Assembly (NCBI GenBank): GCA_024509875.1
Contig: JAMPIV010018778.1
Span: forward strand, 62,001 to 126,000
Direction of reading: 5' to 3'
Origin: Oreohelix idahoensis
Taxonomy: Eukaryota; Mollusca; Gastropoda; Stylommatophora; Oreohelicidae
Length of the DNA stretch: 64,000 bases
In this document: in pieces, positions 33,700-44,649 of the stretch
Layout of the letters: every line of letters starts with the position of its first letter
Numbering within the stretch: position 1 is the stretch's first letter
The notes under the pieces: model-generated
Told to the model about the DNA's origin: nothing
What the model saw: only the letters and a program-made list of their open reading frames with translations
Database searches by the model: none
Position numbers and translations under genes: made by a program

Positions 33700-33985
33700 C
33701 TCAGGCTAAAAACACATGGAGACATAAAAACACATGGAGACCTAAAACACATGTAAATATAAAAACACACGGAGACCCAAAAATGCATGCACACCCAAAA
33801 ACACATGGAGACACAAAACAAATGGAGACCCAAAAAACACATGGAGACCCCAAAACACATGGAGACCCAAAAACACACATGGAGACCCAAAAACACATGG
33901 AGACCCAAAACACATGGAGACTCAAAAACACATGGAGACTCAAAAACACATGGAGAAAGACACTGGAAACAGAATTAAAAAGATA
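33700..33985. repeat. Minisatellite (about 18 bp) grown from a LINE segment
   Basis: About 13 units of the type aaaacacatggagaccc. The right edge continues as catggagaaagacactggaa, which is the normal LINE 3' sequence of the LFWNPQGKR family (coding for THGE/HMEKR...LETE). One short LINE piece was apparently amplified. Confidence 0.8.
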
Positions 33986-34640
33986 AAGCATAACTGAAAA
34001 GAACCTGAATATGTGATAAAAACAAGATAGCTTGACCTGATTGAAAGCCAGGCAAATAACGAATAATGATGATGAAAACTACAGAATAAAATAATATATC
34101 ATTAAGAGTATATCACGTAGATCATCACAACAAGCATGTATCACAGAAAACTCATAGAAAGCTCATAGAAAGCTCATAGAAATGTAAGCTTATATAAATT
34201 ATACCAATACAAACTTACGTAAAATTATATAACATTTGCAATAAAATGTATAATTTTATCAAACAAAAATTCTTCCAGTATTATGCTTATATACAAAGTA
34301 CCATGAAAATTGTACAGCGTTCATGTAAAAGTTTAAATCTTGTTTTATCTCTTAAGTAAATGTGATGGAGTTTCAATAAATATGGTGACAAGACCTCTCA
34401 TGTGAGTAAAATTATTGGGAAACAAAAATAACAAACAGGAAAATGATAGTGTTGTACTAGTACTAATGGATAACAATATTCAGTGTCACGTAGCATGGAT
34501 AATATTTGAAGAACTATCGTCTATAATCAGAACATAAAACACCTTGGTTGTAGTTAGTGTGTCTGTGATTAAATTACGGCCTAAGAATTTTAATTAAGTT
34601 TCTACTTAATGAGCATAGTCTAGTAATAGCAGAGTTGTCT
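33986..34640. other. Unassigned AT-rich spacer
   Basis: No ORF or repeat family recognised apart from a short triplication of tcatagaaagc near 34150-34180. Confidence 0.5.
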
Positions 34641-35115
34641 TCAAGTCTTTCTAAACGAGTCTCAAGTCAAGTCTCTTAGTACAAGTCTTAAGTCTTTTAG
34701 TACAAGTCTCAAAGTACAGGTCTCATGTCTCTTAGTACAAGTCTCAAGTCTTTTAGTACAAGTCTCACAGTACAAGTCTCAAGTCTTTTAGTACAAGTTT
34801 CCAGTCTTTCAGTATGTCTCAAGTCTTTTAGTACAAGTCTCAAGTGAGTACAAGTCTCTTAGTTCAAATCTCAAAGTACAAGCCTCAAGTCTCTTAGTAC
34901 AAGTCTCAAAGTTCAAGTCTTTTAGTACAAGTCTCAACTTTTAGTTCAAGTCTCATAGTACAAGTCTCAAGTCTCTTAGTGCAAGTCTCAAGTATCTTAG
35001 TACAAGTCTCAAGTCTCTTAGTACAAGTCTCTTTGTACAAGTCTCATCTCTTAGTACAAGTCTCATCTCTTAGTACATGTCTCAAAAATCTTTGTACAAG
35101 TCTCAAGTCAAGTCC
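34640..35115. repeat. Minisatellite of agtacaagtctcaagtctt type
   Basis: Irregular tandem copies of roughly 20-40 bp built from tcttagtacaagtctcaag, with frequent truncations. A plus ORF (34979 on) is an artefact. Confidence 0.9.
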
Positions 35116-36265
35116 CAATGCTCTAGGAGCAGCTTTCAAGTTTACATTTTATTTAAAACTATTTATAGCGACAATCACTTTTATTCAAACAATCACACCA
35201 ATCACTATTAAAAAAAAACAATCAAAAATAATAATCTCTATCCTTAGTATTTTATTAGCTGATTGCTTTCTTTGATGCAATTCTGTTGGCACATATATTT
35301 TATCAGTTTAAACAAAACCATTTTTGGTTGTCCCTTATCTCTTAAGACATGAACTCCCGTGAGCCAGTGGGACCGGCTTATGAAATACCATCAATTGGAC
35401 CGCGAGCTGCTCAGAGCGTCGATCTATGTTTAGTAATAAAATGAATGAAAAATGTACCGAAACACTTTCTGATCTGGTTCTAGATTTTAAATTGCCACCG
35501 GAAAACAAATTCCCAAAGTATGGTTGTTCTAGAACGCTGGAAAACTGATATTATGTTCGTATTTTTCAACGTTTCGGGTTAGTGACCAAATCGTGTAAAA
35601 TTGTTTACCATGACAACTAGTGATAGGACCACAAAAAATGCTTGTACATCTCGTCTAACGGCTTTACAGGCTAGAAACTTGTTTCAACAATTGACTGATA
35701 GGACAAGAGTGAAAACGGTGTGCACATTGACTGAAATAGTGATTTTGATAGTGGTGGAGCGCAAGCAGTTATGATAAGGAAAAAATTGAAACTTTGTTTG
35801 CCTTTCGATCAATTAATATTATTTACTATACCTGTAAACATAATTTATTTCAGCTTATTGCAATAGTACATTCATTTATCTTTAAAACGACGTGTAATTC
35901 ATAAAATCTGTAAACAATTACGAAAACTACAGCTTACTTTGTGCATACACCTACAGGGTGAAAATGGGAACAAAATGTTTTCCAACTCAGTAGTTAATGT
36001 ATTAAAGAACAAAATGCCAGTATTCAGGGGACAATTTTTGTGACAACAAGCAAGTTTTCAGGGCAGGTGTATTTGAGCAAAGTTTTTGTTTTATGTTAAA
36101 CCAACTTTATACATTATTAATTCTCATTCAGTTTCCTTTACTTCTAATTATAACATTACCACACTTAAAAAAAAAAAAAAATTTGGAGAAAACTGACCCT
36201 AAAATCTACAGGAAAACTCAGTGACAGAAAATTTCTTGCCTCAGGCATGGGAGAATCATTACATC
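35116..36265. other. Unassigned, no gene seen
   Basis: No ORF above about 60 codons with a plausible domain. A poly-A run lies near 36165-36180. Confidence 0.5.
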
Positions 36266-36273
36266 CTTTAATG

Positions 36274-36608
36274 CAGTGCTCTGCAACCTTTTTTACTTCA
36301 CGGCACAGTGTAGTGTCTTTCAAAATTCCATGACACACTGTAATATTCAAGTTAATTGGCAGGATAAATATTTAAAAATTTGCTGCAATTATAAGCACCG
36401 CTCCCTAATTTTGTTTTTAACTGATTGGTGGTTGATGACAACTCAACTTATTTGTAAAATTGTATGTTTCAGATTCTTTAAGTAATATTTTACCATAATG
36501 TATAATTTTGTATACCATTATATGGTGTATTCTGCCTGGTGTCACGGCTCACCAGGCAGACATCTGCGGCACACAATTGTGCCACGGTACACCGGTTGTG
36601 GAGCACTG
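36274..36608. mobile_element. hAT-type MITE with 8 bp TSD
   Basis: The ends are imperfect inverted repeats, cagtgctctgcaacc at left and ggttgtggagcactg at right. The 8 bp duplication ctttaatg lies at 36266-36273 and 36609-36616. It is 335 bp with no ORF. The CAGTG...CAACC ends and the 8 bp TSD fit hAT elements. Confidence 0.9.
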
Positions 36609-36929
36609 CTTTAATGAATGCAGAATGAATGAGAATGTCAAAGTTGTTGTGTCAAAATTAGCAAGTTCCGAGTGGAGTCGCTAATAAGAAAACCTCAAGT
36701 TGTGTCGCTGTGTAGACTTAAGTCTGACTAGAGTTCAAGTCGATCAACTCAAGTTGACATCAGCGAGTAATGGTGCTGAAAATTCTAGATACCAGCATAA
36801 ATAAGTTAATAGGTTGTGTGATATGGTGTCCAGGATTTATCAGCCCCTGATGTGCTATAATAAATTATAATATTAGTGGTTATGAGGCACAACCTTGTTT
36901 GTGGATAATCTGAACCAATTAGCATACAT

Positions 36930-37030
36930 GCCAAGTAGTAAGGGTTACCCGTAATCTGTAGTTTTTTTCTAATTTTCAGATCTGTAAGGCTGTACATACT
37001 TTCCGTACAGGTTTTCAGCTAATTATCAAC
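36930..37030 (+). repeat. Unclassified repeat shared with 42250-42360
   Basis: Both places have ttaccc-taatctgta, a T-run, then gtacat--tttctgtacagg-ttt. Two copies only; nature unknown. Confidence 0.4.
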
Positions 37031-37429
37031 CCTTTACAATTTGATCTGGCCAAAAACACCAGTGCACAAAGTCTACTGTTCAAAATTGAGAGTTGGAACA
37101 TTGTTTAGCGAGGTCGGAGTAATTATGGTATGATAGAAGCTTCCATTTTCTGGAATTGTTTTCTGAATCAATCAGTATTTTGATTTTTCAGATTTTTATT
37201 TTCTTAAGTCATGACTTTTCGAGCAGTGGAATCTTTGCTTTGGGAGCTGAGAGGTAACTTGTATTTGATCACGGGCTGGATTTAGACTGACAATGACGAA
37301 AGTGAATTTAGGGAAAGTCTTAGGCTGAATAATATTGATGACAGATCAAACGTAGGACGTAGTCCATACAGCATAGTTTTGTTAAAATTTGTTACTTTGT
37401 AGGAAACCTGTGACCTAAACACACACTAG

Positions 37430-37600
37430 ATCTAGTTTATCTGGTCACGGGCTTGAGACATGACGGGTTCACAGTAAAAGTCGTAGCAGAGATTATTAAA
37501 GGACCTAAATACTTGGCCGACAGAGGGAACCCCTGTGATTATCAGACCTCCTCCTGTTGTTATGTTCCGTATTGAGTTTCCTGTTATATCTAACATGACA
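37430..37600 (-). mobile_element. 3' UTR piece of the LINE at 44650-47420
   Basis: On minus: AACAGGAAACTCAATACGGA and AACAACAGGAGG...CTGATAATCA, parallel to 44670-44740 and to 50285-50200 inverted. Diverged third copy. Confidence 0.55.
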
Positions 37601-37689
37601 AATTGTACCAACAAGGGAAACGCAGTAAACAATAACTTATGCTATTCACATGTGTGAATAAATGCTCTAATAACTTCTCAAACAACAAA

Positions 37690-37830
37690 ATGGTCGAAGT
37701 ATGGATCTTTCTCTTTTGTATGGTTCTTTTCAAAATATTTTTTGTAGGCTACAGGTTTTTCATCTCCAGGGTGAGGCATGTAATCCATTCAGTTATTTTC
37801 ATTGTTGTTCTCTCTACACTTTTGAATTGT
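37690..37830 (+). repeat. Unclassified repeat shared with 43600-43750
   Basis: Both contain acaggtttttcatctccagg (or ccaag) and g-ggcatgta in the same order, followed in both cases by a Rep A copy within about 100 bp. Confidence 0.4.
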
Positions 37831-37889
37831 TATACAATGTTCTAACGCTATCAACATTTCTTTGTCCAGTTATTTTCAAACCTTCCCTG

Positions 37890-38115
37890 TATCCTTCCTG
37901 GAGATCTCTGAAGAGACAAGGAAAGAAAGAAAACGAGACTACTTTACCCTCAGTCATGTCACACAAGGCAACTATTATGACGTTGTGCATGGGGTTGGCA
38001 TCATATAAAACAAACTGCTACAGAACCCACTGCGGCAAGAGCTTGTAAATGCTTTTTTTGCAGACTACACGCAAGGGAGTCAACTACAGTGGTGGCTGCA
38101 TGCTTCAAGGGGAGC
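37890..38115 (-). repeat. Rep A copy, near full length
   Basis: Blocks gagatctctgaagagacaag, gtcatgtcacacaaggcaac, gtgcatggggttggcatcat, cactgcggcaagagcttgta and gtggtggctgcatgcttcaa. Confidence 0.75.
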
Positions 38116-38344
38116 AAATAATGATATCTTTTCTCTGTTAATCTGATCATCTCCACTTGATTGACAAAATGGTTCAATAGCATACAATTAAAATAGCAGT
38201 AATACAGAGGCTACATTTCAGAACTTCCAAATGTTTTCACAATGTACAAAAGTAGGAAGTGTGGAAATCAAGCTGCTGACTTCAGCATTTGTTCTGTGGT
38301 AAAACACATGGTAGAAAAAAAAGCAGCCTTCCACAATCTAAAAT

Positions 38345-38700
38345 AGTGGAATAGGTCACTTGGCGCAAGCTGTCAATGGAAGAAGCTATCTATTTAAAGC
38401 AGGGGAGGACACTACTTAACTCAGTCAAAGATTGGAATAGGTCATCAGACTCAATTTTACAAAGGAGTTGGCTGCTTGACTAAATTAGGATTGGAATAGG
38501 TTATCTGATTCAAAACTAAAGATTTGGCTCCTTGTCTCACACTTTGAATGGTACAGGTTATCTGATTCAATTTAATACAAAGGAGTTGACTGGCTGACAG
38601 TCTAGGATTGGAATAGGCTATATGACTTATATAATATTAAGGAATTGTCTCCTTGACTTTGCCTAAGATTGGAATAAGTTAACAGACTTAATTTAACCAT
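38345..38700. repeat. Decayed minisatellite, about 60 bp unit
   Basis: Five units, each with gattggaatagg(t), at-tgacttaattta/caaa, gga-tt-gctccttgact; identity is low, so the array is old. Confidence 0.75.
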
Positions 38701-39875
38701 ACGTCCGGCTTTTCGTGCCTAAATTGTGTGTCCAGCTGGATTTTTTTTTTAAATGTTAAAATATCCTGCTTTTTCGCAATTTAGAAAATTATAGGAAAGA
38801 TGCCATTTAGAAAATTCCAAATTTTAATTTCACTTCCGACGATTGAATTTCCTCAGAATCCAGCATACAAAGTATCAACTATCCTGCAAGCTTTCATGTT
38901 TTTGGATTGTTTATCAGTAAAAGATTATAATCATATTTTAACTCAGTTTTACACACTTCGCTCTATTTGTTTATTGACACCTGTTGTCCAAATATACACT
39001 TTGAATGATAAAACAGTTTGAGGTTTTGTCATTTAAAACCTCGTTATTGAATTAAACATTAATTAACGACATCATATATTTATAAAACACAAGCCCACTC
39101 TAAGTGCCAAAATAAAAAAAAAAGGATTTTGCCTCGTCTTTGCGAGGCGCACATCCTTCAACCTAGACACAAGGTTTTTCAGTTATATTAGGGCGCATGT
39201 GGTTTGCATAAAAAGTGTGCATTCGCAGATAAACTAACAAAGAAATTTCTACGTTTTGGCAGAAGTCTGCAAGATTTAGAAGCAGAATGTCTCGTATGCA
39301 GAGGTGGCACATTTGTGACAGTAGCAAATAAAGATGTTGCTGATTAAAAAAAGAAGAACAAAAAAAACACACACACACGTACACACACACAATAAGCTAA
39401 GTCAATCATGCAGGGGCCAAGTCAAAAGATTTGACTGATGTAACTGTGTTACATTCAAACAGGTAAAGTCTGTACAAAATGGCCTTTGGGCAATGTAAAT
39501 GGCTGGTTCTACTGCAACCATCATCTCAGATTTCTGTTGTGCTTTCATTACTACTCTTGTCATTGGAGCTGAGACTGAAGGATGCCATGCCAAACTCCTG
39601 GTCATTCTTGCTGTTCTGTAATGTGTCAGTAAAAGTCCCACCTGGCATGTGCAAATTGATGAAGTCCCAAATCGTTTTATAGCAAAATCGAAGCTGTTCC
39701 TGAGAGAAAAGTAAAAGAGTAAATCAGGTCTTTTTAAATAAAAGTCATGTTCTAATAATCAGTAAGTCAAGATTTATTGTAAGATTTGTATACATCTTTC
39801 TTAGACGATTCCTTGGATAAGGTACCTCAGTGTTCTGTTCCAAGCATCTACGGATCTAGCTAAGTGACCTTTTAC
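38701..39875. other. Unassigned, no gene seen
   Basis: Short ORFs only. A small hairpin (gcctcg-tcttt-gcgaggc, near 39128) and an AC run (39368-39390) are the only structures noted. Confidence 0.5.
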
Positions 39876-40200
39876 TTGTTCCGAAGTTTTGTTCATTCTT
39901 TTTTTTGTTTCGTTGATTATTTACTTTCTTGTTTCGGTATTTCTTTCAGGTTTTACGATTTTCTTGTATTATTATTGTTCTTTTTTCGCTCATCACTGTG
40001 GGTGTTTACTTTTTCCATCTGCTTGTATCGCGCATTTGGTGTATGTTTCTCATCATCGTATGTTTTTGTAGTACCTATATGCAATTCTTGACTTTGTCAC
40101 CTGTTTGTAGCTGTGGCTGACGAAGGGTAAAACCCGAAACGTCCCTTGTTTCATGTGAACCGTTATTTGTAGAACTGATTCAATACCGTTTTATTGGTTT
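39876..40200 (+). mobile_element. Penelope-like 3' repeat with hammerhead-like core
   Basis: Matches 63545-63900 in inverse over more than 300 bp. The core ctgacgaagggtaaaaccc then gaaacgtccc lies at 40114 onward and is followed by the conserved gaaccgttatttgtagaact. Assignment to Penelope-like elements rests on that core motif; no RT or GIY-YIG coding is preserved. Confidence 0.5.
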
Positions 40201-40320
40201 ATATACTGAATGTCAAATAAAAGGAACTTTCTCCAGACACATTTGAAAAAAAAAGTAATTTGATCTACCAGCAGCTGATCATCTCTCTTAATTTTTCTTT
40301 CTACTTTATACCTTTCATGT

Positions 40321-41077
40321 GGGAGCCGCGCTGGTGTAATGGTTACCACACTGCGCTGGCGATCAAGTGATCCAGGTTAAAGCCTGGGTGAGGACATTTG
40401 AAGCAGTGTCGTCGACTGGGACTTAGACTGGATTAATTTGAGTCCTTGTGGAGACATTTGAAGGAGTGTCGCCGACCAGGGAGTAGAATAACCTGAATGG
40501 CTCCTGAGCCGACCCAGCTCTAATGGGTATCCTCCGAAGACGGCGAGTATCTGCCTGAATAGCGTGTGGACACCTGTCATTGTACAGGGAAAAAAAGGGA
40601 TACTCACGTAAAAATAGATTTTCAAAAAGAATATTGGTATTTTGAAGGTGTATAGTTTTGGTAATTGCAAACTTAAAAATGTTTGGTTTGCACCAAATGA
40701 TAGGTAAACTGTCAGAGTTTGGACAGCTACCTGATTTAAAAAAATATTTTTCATTTCAGCCGCTAGACGGCGCAAGGAATGAAAATGGTGACGCCACAGC
40801 AGAAGTCGTTTTGTGTATTGCAGTTTGCCAAGTCACAATCGGTAATCACAGTTTAGATGTGTGCCGTGTAACACGAGGGGCACACACTGAGGTATTGTAA
40901 TGTAAGAGATTAAACTTTGGCAGTTTTACTTTCATTTGGTGCAAACTATATATTTTTGAGTGTTCAATAACCAAAGTTATATGCATCTAAAATACCGATA
41001 TTCTTTTTGAAACACCCTGTACTAACCGGAGATTCTCGCCTGAGTAATAGCGGGGGTACGTTAAAAAAAAAAAAACT
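40321..41077 (+). mobile_element. SINE D copy interrupted by a mariner-type MITE
   Basis: Head gggagccgcgctggtgtaat (A-box), B-box-like ccaggttaaagcc, and two tandem internal blocks (gacatttgaag-agtgtcg). The body is cut at about 40607 and resumes at 41023 with ctaaccggagattctcgcct, ending gtacgtt and poly(A) at 41062-41075. An 8 bp duplication tttcatgt flanks the whole (40313-40320 and 41078-41085). Confidence 0.85.
40608..41022. mobile_element. Mariner-type MITE inside SINE D
   Basis: Inverted ends share ttcaaaaagaatattggtat at left; the right end, reverse complemented, reads CAGGGTGTTTCAAAAAGAAT then ATCGGTATTTT. TA borders are visible. About 415 bp, no transposase. Confidence 0.75.
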
Positions 41078-41089
41078 TTTCATGTTTAT

Positions 41090-41390
41090 CTTCAGTTAGT
41101 TCCCTTCTTCAAGTGTTTTTTTTTGGTTTCCCTCTATCACTCTTACTCTATGCATTCCAGAACAAGGACTGTCTTGTAATGCTATCCACTGGTTTCTTCA
41201 ATGTGTGCTATATCTAACACTAGAATCTTCTTCTCATCTCTTGTTCCCTGGCACTTGTCTGGTTCTTGTCATTAGTTCTACATTGGTGATCTTGTCATTA
41301 GTTCCACATTGGTGATCTTGTCATTAGTTCTACATTGGTGATCTTGTCATTAGTTCCACATTGGTGATCTTGTCATTAGTTACCATTCAA
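41090..41390 (-). mobile_element. LINE 3' fragment with short tandem expansion
   Basis: The plus text attccagaacaaggactgtc marks the family. At 41265-41380 the unit cattggtgatcttgtcatta (about 28 bp with gttctaca or gttccaca) is repeated four times. Confidence 0.7.
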
Positions 41391-41510
41391 AAACTTGAAG
41401 AGAAAAACATTGTAATCTATAGTTTCAAATACTTTGGCCATGAACATAGAGACACAACAAAAATGATAATCAAGAAGTTGGAGACTTTTATAAAATATGT
41501 AATTTATTCA
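41391..41510 (+). pseudogene. LINE RT thumb fragment
   Basis: Parallels 33540-33640 (agagacacaacaaaaatgat, agaagttggaga). Decayed. Confidence 0.4.
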
Positions 41511-42040
41511 CAACATAACCTCATTGTCTTTGGAGGGAAAAGGTTTGGCTTTAAATTGAAAATCTAGAACTCTTATTTGTTGTTCTCCGTGTTTCCGAGC
41601 CATACAATAAGACTGACTTGATATTAGAGTTAAAGATTCTTTTTTTCTGTGTTGGATTTGATTTCTTTTGATATCCATATGTTTATCAATGCAATGCTTT
41701 CTGTATTCTTATTCTTATATCACTGTCTGTTCCTTCAACTTGTCTATATTATTGCCAAGATATGTGTACAATTCTACATCTTGTAGGGCTTTCCTTCAAC
41801 CTTGTTATTATGTGTGGCAATTATTCTCATAATCTTTGTCCTGCCCCTGCCAACTGATACCGTGGCCTCACATTAATTTATTTGCAACTGGTTATTTTTA
41901 TAGGACAGAAGAGCCAAGACATAGGCAAAATCTAGGTCGTGAAGCTGTTTAGTTCACTGAATTCCATTTCTACTGGCTGATATCACTGTTTGAAACCCAG
42001 TCTCTAGCAAGTAGGGGAGCAGCTGTGCAGAGGGAAAGGA
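41511..42040. other. Unassigned, no gene seen
   Basis: T-rich spacer without recognised features. Confidence 0.45.
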
Positions 42041-42195
42041 TCTCGTTACATGCTCATTGAGGCATATTGGGAATATGGTGTTAGGTCCATACTTTCTTAA
42101 CCAAATGGGTGATGTGTTCAGCATCACGCCAGCCGCCTTTACTTTCCCAGAGTTGCTCTGGTACCCAATTCATCAGGCTGGGTTGACTACGGAGA
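42041..42195 (-). mobile_element. SINE C copy, tRNA head missing
   Basis: catgctcattgaggcatatt, gggaatatggtgttaggtcc, atcacgccagccgcctttac and ttgctctggtacccaattca in family order; stops before the tRNA-like part. Confidence 0.8.
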
Positions 42196-42249
42196 AAATA
42201 AGGAGGGAAAAAAGTTATTTTTGACTAATGTAATGATTTTCATGTCCTC

Positions 42250-42360
42250 ATATATGCCACACACTATGGTTTACCCATAATCTGTACAAGGTTTTTGCGT
42301 TTCCAGATGTGTACACCCCGTACATAATTTCTGTACAGGATTTTTCGCCTAATAATTAAA
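42250..42360 (+). repeat. Unclassified repeat shared with 36930-37030
   Basis: See the partner entry; tttacccataatctgtacaa and cataatttctgtacagga are the shared blocks. Confidence 0.4.
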
Positions 42361-43599
42361 TATATATAAATCAATCGTCTTGCACTACAACATAGCCGAT
42401 ATTTGCATCGTGAGATTCGGCGAGATGTTAGGCCATGTGAATTAAAAAAATCAACCAATAAAATCAAGCTGCCTATTTTTCAATTAATGCGGGATTTGCG
42501 AGGGTCTGCGTGGTGTGTTGTTCATGTATCATTTTTCGCTAATGCTGACGGCAGCCAGCACGTTACTGATTATTTTAACGATTACGTCGCATTGAGCATA
42601 ATTTATTATTTACGGCTGCTTATAAGCAACAACAAAAAATGGATAACACTACATATTACTTGATTTCACTAAAACTTGTAGAATCTGCATAAGAAATGTA
42701 CATTTTAATAATAATATAAAAAGAAATATGAAACGAAAAAATATCACGAAAGCAAGGCAAATTTGTATCTTAACCCGATCAGAGCCCCTAGAAATGTTTT
42801 TTTTGGAGTTACTTCTCTTCTAAGTTTTAATTTCCTTTCTTTAAAATCATTCTGATTTTCCTTTGGTATATATATCATTATTTCGACCATCCAATGAGTT
42901 ATTTTATTAAATAATTCATTACAATCAATGGTTGTCGTATTGACGGTTGAAACTAGTCATTTGGGGGTATTTAAAACTGCCAAGTAGGGTAAAACGGCTA
43001 TTTCATTTTTGAAGTTCGGTAGAGAATAAATAATGCTAGCGCCAGTTTATATTTTCGTAGCAAATTATGTGCTTTTTATTGTTTTTTAAATTTATATGAT
43101 AACGGGATTTTATTATTTTAAAAATTACATCAAATATTTATTGAACTAATTCTAAACCGCCCTAGAAACTTCCCCATTCCATTTCATATAACAGGATAAT
43201 ATAGTTTAGTTCAATTTTTCTCTTTGCAAAAATAATAATAATAGCGAAGTAGTAAAATTAGTTGTGAGAACAGTGGAACATCTTTGATGATGTCATCCTT
43301 GAACGTCGTTAGGGTTAAGATTAAGGTTTGGGTTCAGGATTTCTAACCCACACCCCTTATTACTATGTCTCAGAATTCTTTTATAAGGTCCTATCAAACA
43401 CAGGATTTCCTGGTCTGTTAGTGATAATTAAGTGCAGAAACAGACTAGGGCCTATATGATGACACCATCACATCATATTTACAGTGTAAAATAAACTCAG
43501 ACATTTATTGTTTGAGTTTTAAAATAAGTGAAGACTTGCTTTAAAAGACAAAGTCCCCATGCCTCAATTATAATGCAGCTGTAATTGAAAATTTTTTTA
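42361..43599. other. Unassigned, no gene seen
   Basis: An 86-codon plus ORF (42403-42663) has no domain that I recognise. The rest is AT-rich. Confidence 0.45.
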
Positions 43600-43750
43600 C
43601 ACGAATTAACTCCTTGGATACGTTTTTTCAGTCTTTATTTTTTGTACATGTTTTGCGGGTCTTTGTACAGGGTTTTTGAATTTTGTGTACAGGTTTTTCA
43701 TCTCCAAGGTGTGGCATGTATGTGTCCTTTTTTTTATCTCTCTTCTAAAT
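43600..43750 (+). repeat. Unclassified repeat shared with 37690-37830
   Basis: Contains acaggtttttcatctccaag and tggcatgta; adjoins the Rep A copy on its right. Confidence 0.4.
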
Positions 43751-43754
43751 CAGA

Positions 43755-44020
43755 TGTCACCATCATCATGGTTCTTTATGCTTCTTATGGAGCATAAAGT
43801 CACCACTGCGGCAGATCTCGCAGGACGTCTGCATAAAGTATTTACATGCTCCTGTAGCGGTAGTTTCTGTGGCAATGTGTTCTACATGATGACCGTCTCA
43901 TGCCAGCTCCATGCAAAACCTCATTTTAGTTGCCTTGTATGACATGCCTAATTGTGCAGCAGTCCCATTTTTTCTTTGTCTCTTCATACCACTCCTGGAA
44001 CTACACAGGGCAAATCAGAT
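43755..44020 (+). repeat. Rep A copy, near full length
   Basis: cttatggagcataaagtcac, catgctcctgtagcggtagt, ctgtggcaatgtgttctaca, agttgccttgtatgacatgc and ggaactacacagggcaaat give the full family order. Confidence 0.75.
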
Positions 44021-44329
44021 GTGCTGGTACGTTATTCTTATTGTGAGTAACGTAAGTTCTTATCTTCTTAATTATTTTCAAGTCTCTGCCAATAATGTTT
44101 ACGCTTTCTTGCATTTTGATAATTTTCATATGCTTCGCCTTGTTAAAAGTTTTAGTGTACCATTTTTTTTTCCCCTTAACCAGAGGCACTTGGTCTTTCA
44201 GCCCTTCGGCCCAATGACATGTCATTGCGAGGCTGGGGAGCCTGCAGACTTTCCTTCCAAGCCAGTCAGGAGTTTCGCTCCTTCCCATCCACAGAGGGTT
44301 TGAGTGTACCATATTGTTGTTGTTTAACT

Positions 44330-44643
44330 AGGACAGGAAAAAAGGCCATTAGAGAAGTACTGCACTCACTAAACATAGAGGAAAATTGGCTCCTAAATAC
44401 CATCGAAATAAGGAAGCTGAAATTTTTCGGTCATATTAAAAGACATAATAGTCTGGAAAAATTAGTGATGGAAGGCATGGTCCCTGGACAAAGGGGAAGG
44501 GTTCGACCTAGACGACAGTGGACCCAGGACATTACAGAGAGTCTGAACTTGTCTTTGGCTGATGCAGGTCGACGTGCCCAGAATCGTGATGCGTTCAGAG
44601 CAACTTTAATGGAGACAACGTTCTGGAAAGAATATGTCACATG
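44330..44643 (+). pseudogene. LINE ORF2 C-terminal fragment (fourth family)
   Basis: An open plus-strand frame with RKLKFFGHIKRHNSLEKLVM, GMVPGQRGRVRPRRQWTQDI, SLNLSLADAGRRAQNRDAF and TTFWKEYVT then a stop: the typical tail of an animal LINE ORF2. Confidence 0.8.
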
Positions 44644-44649
44644 ACCAAA

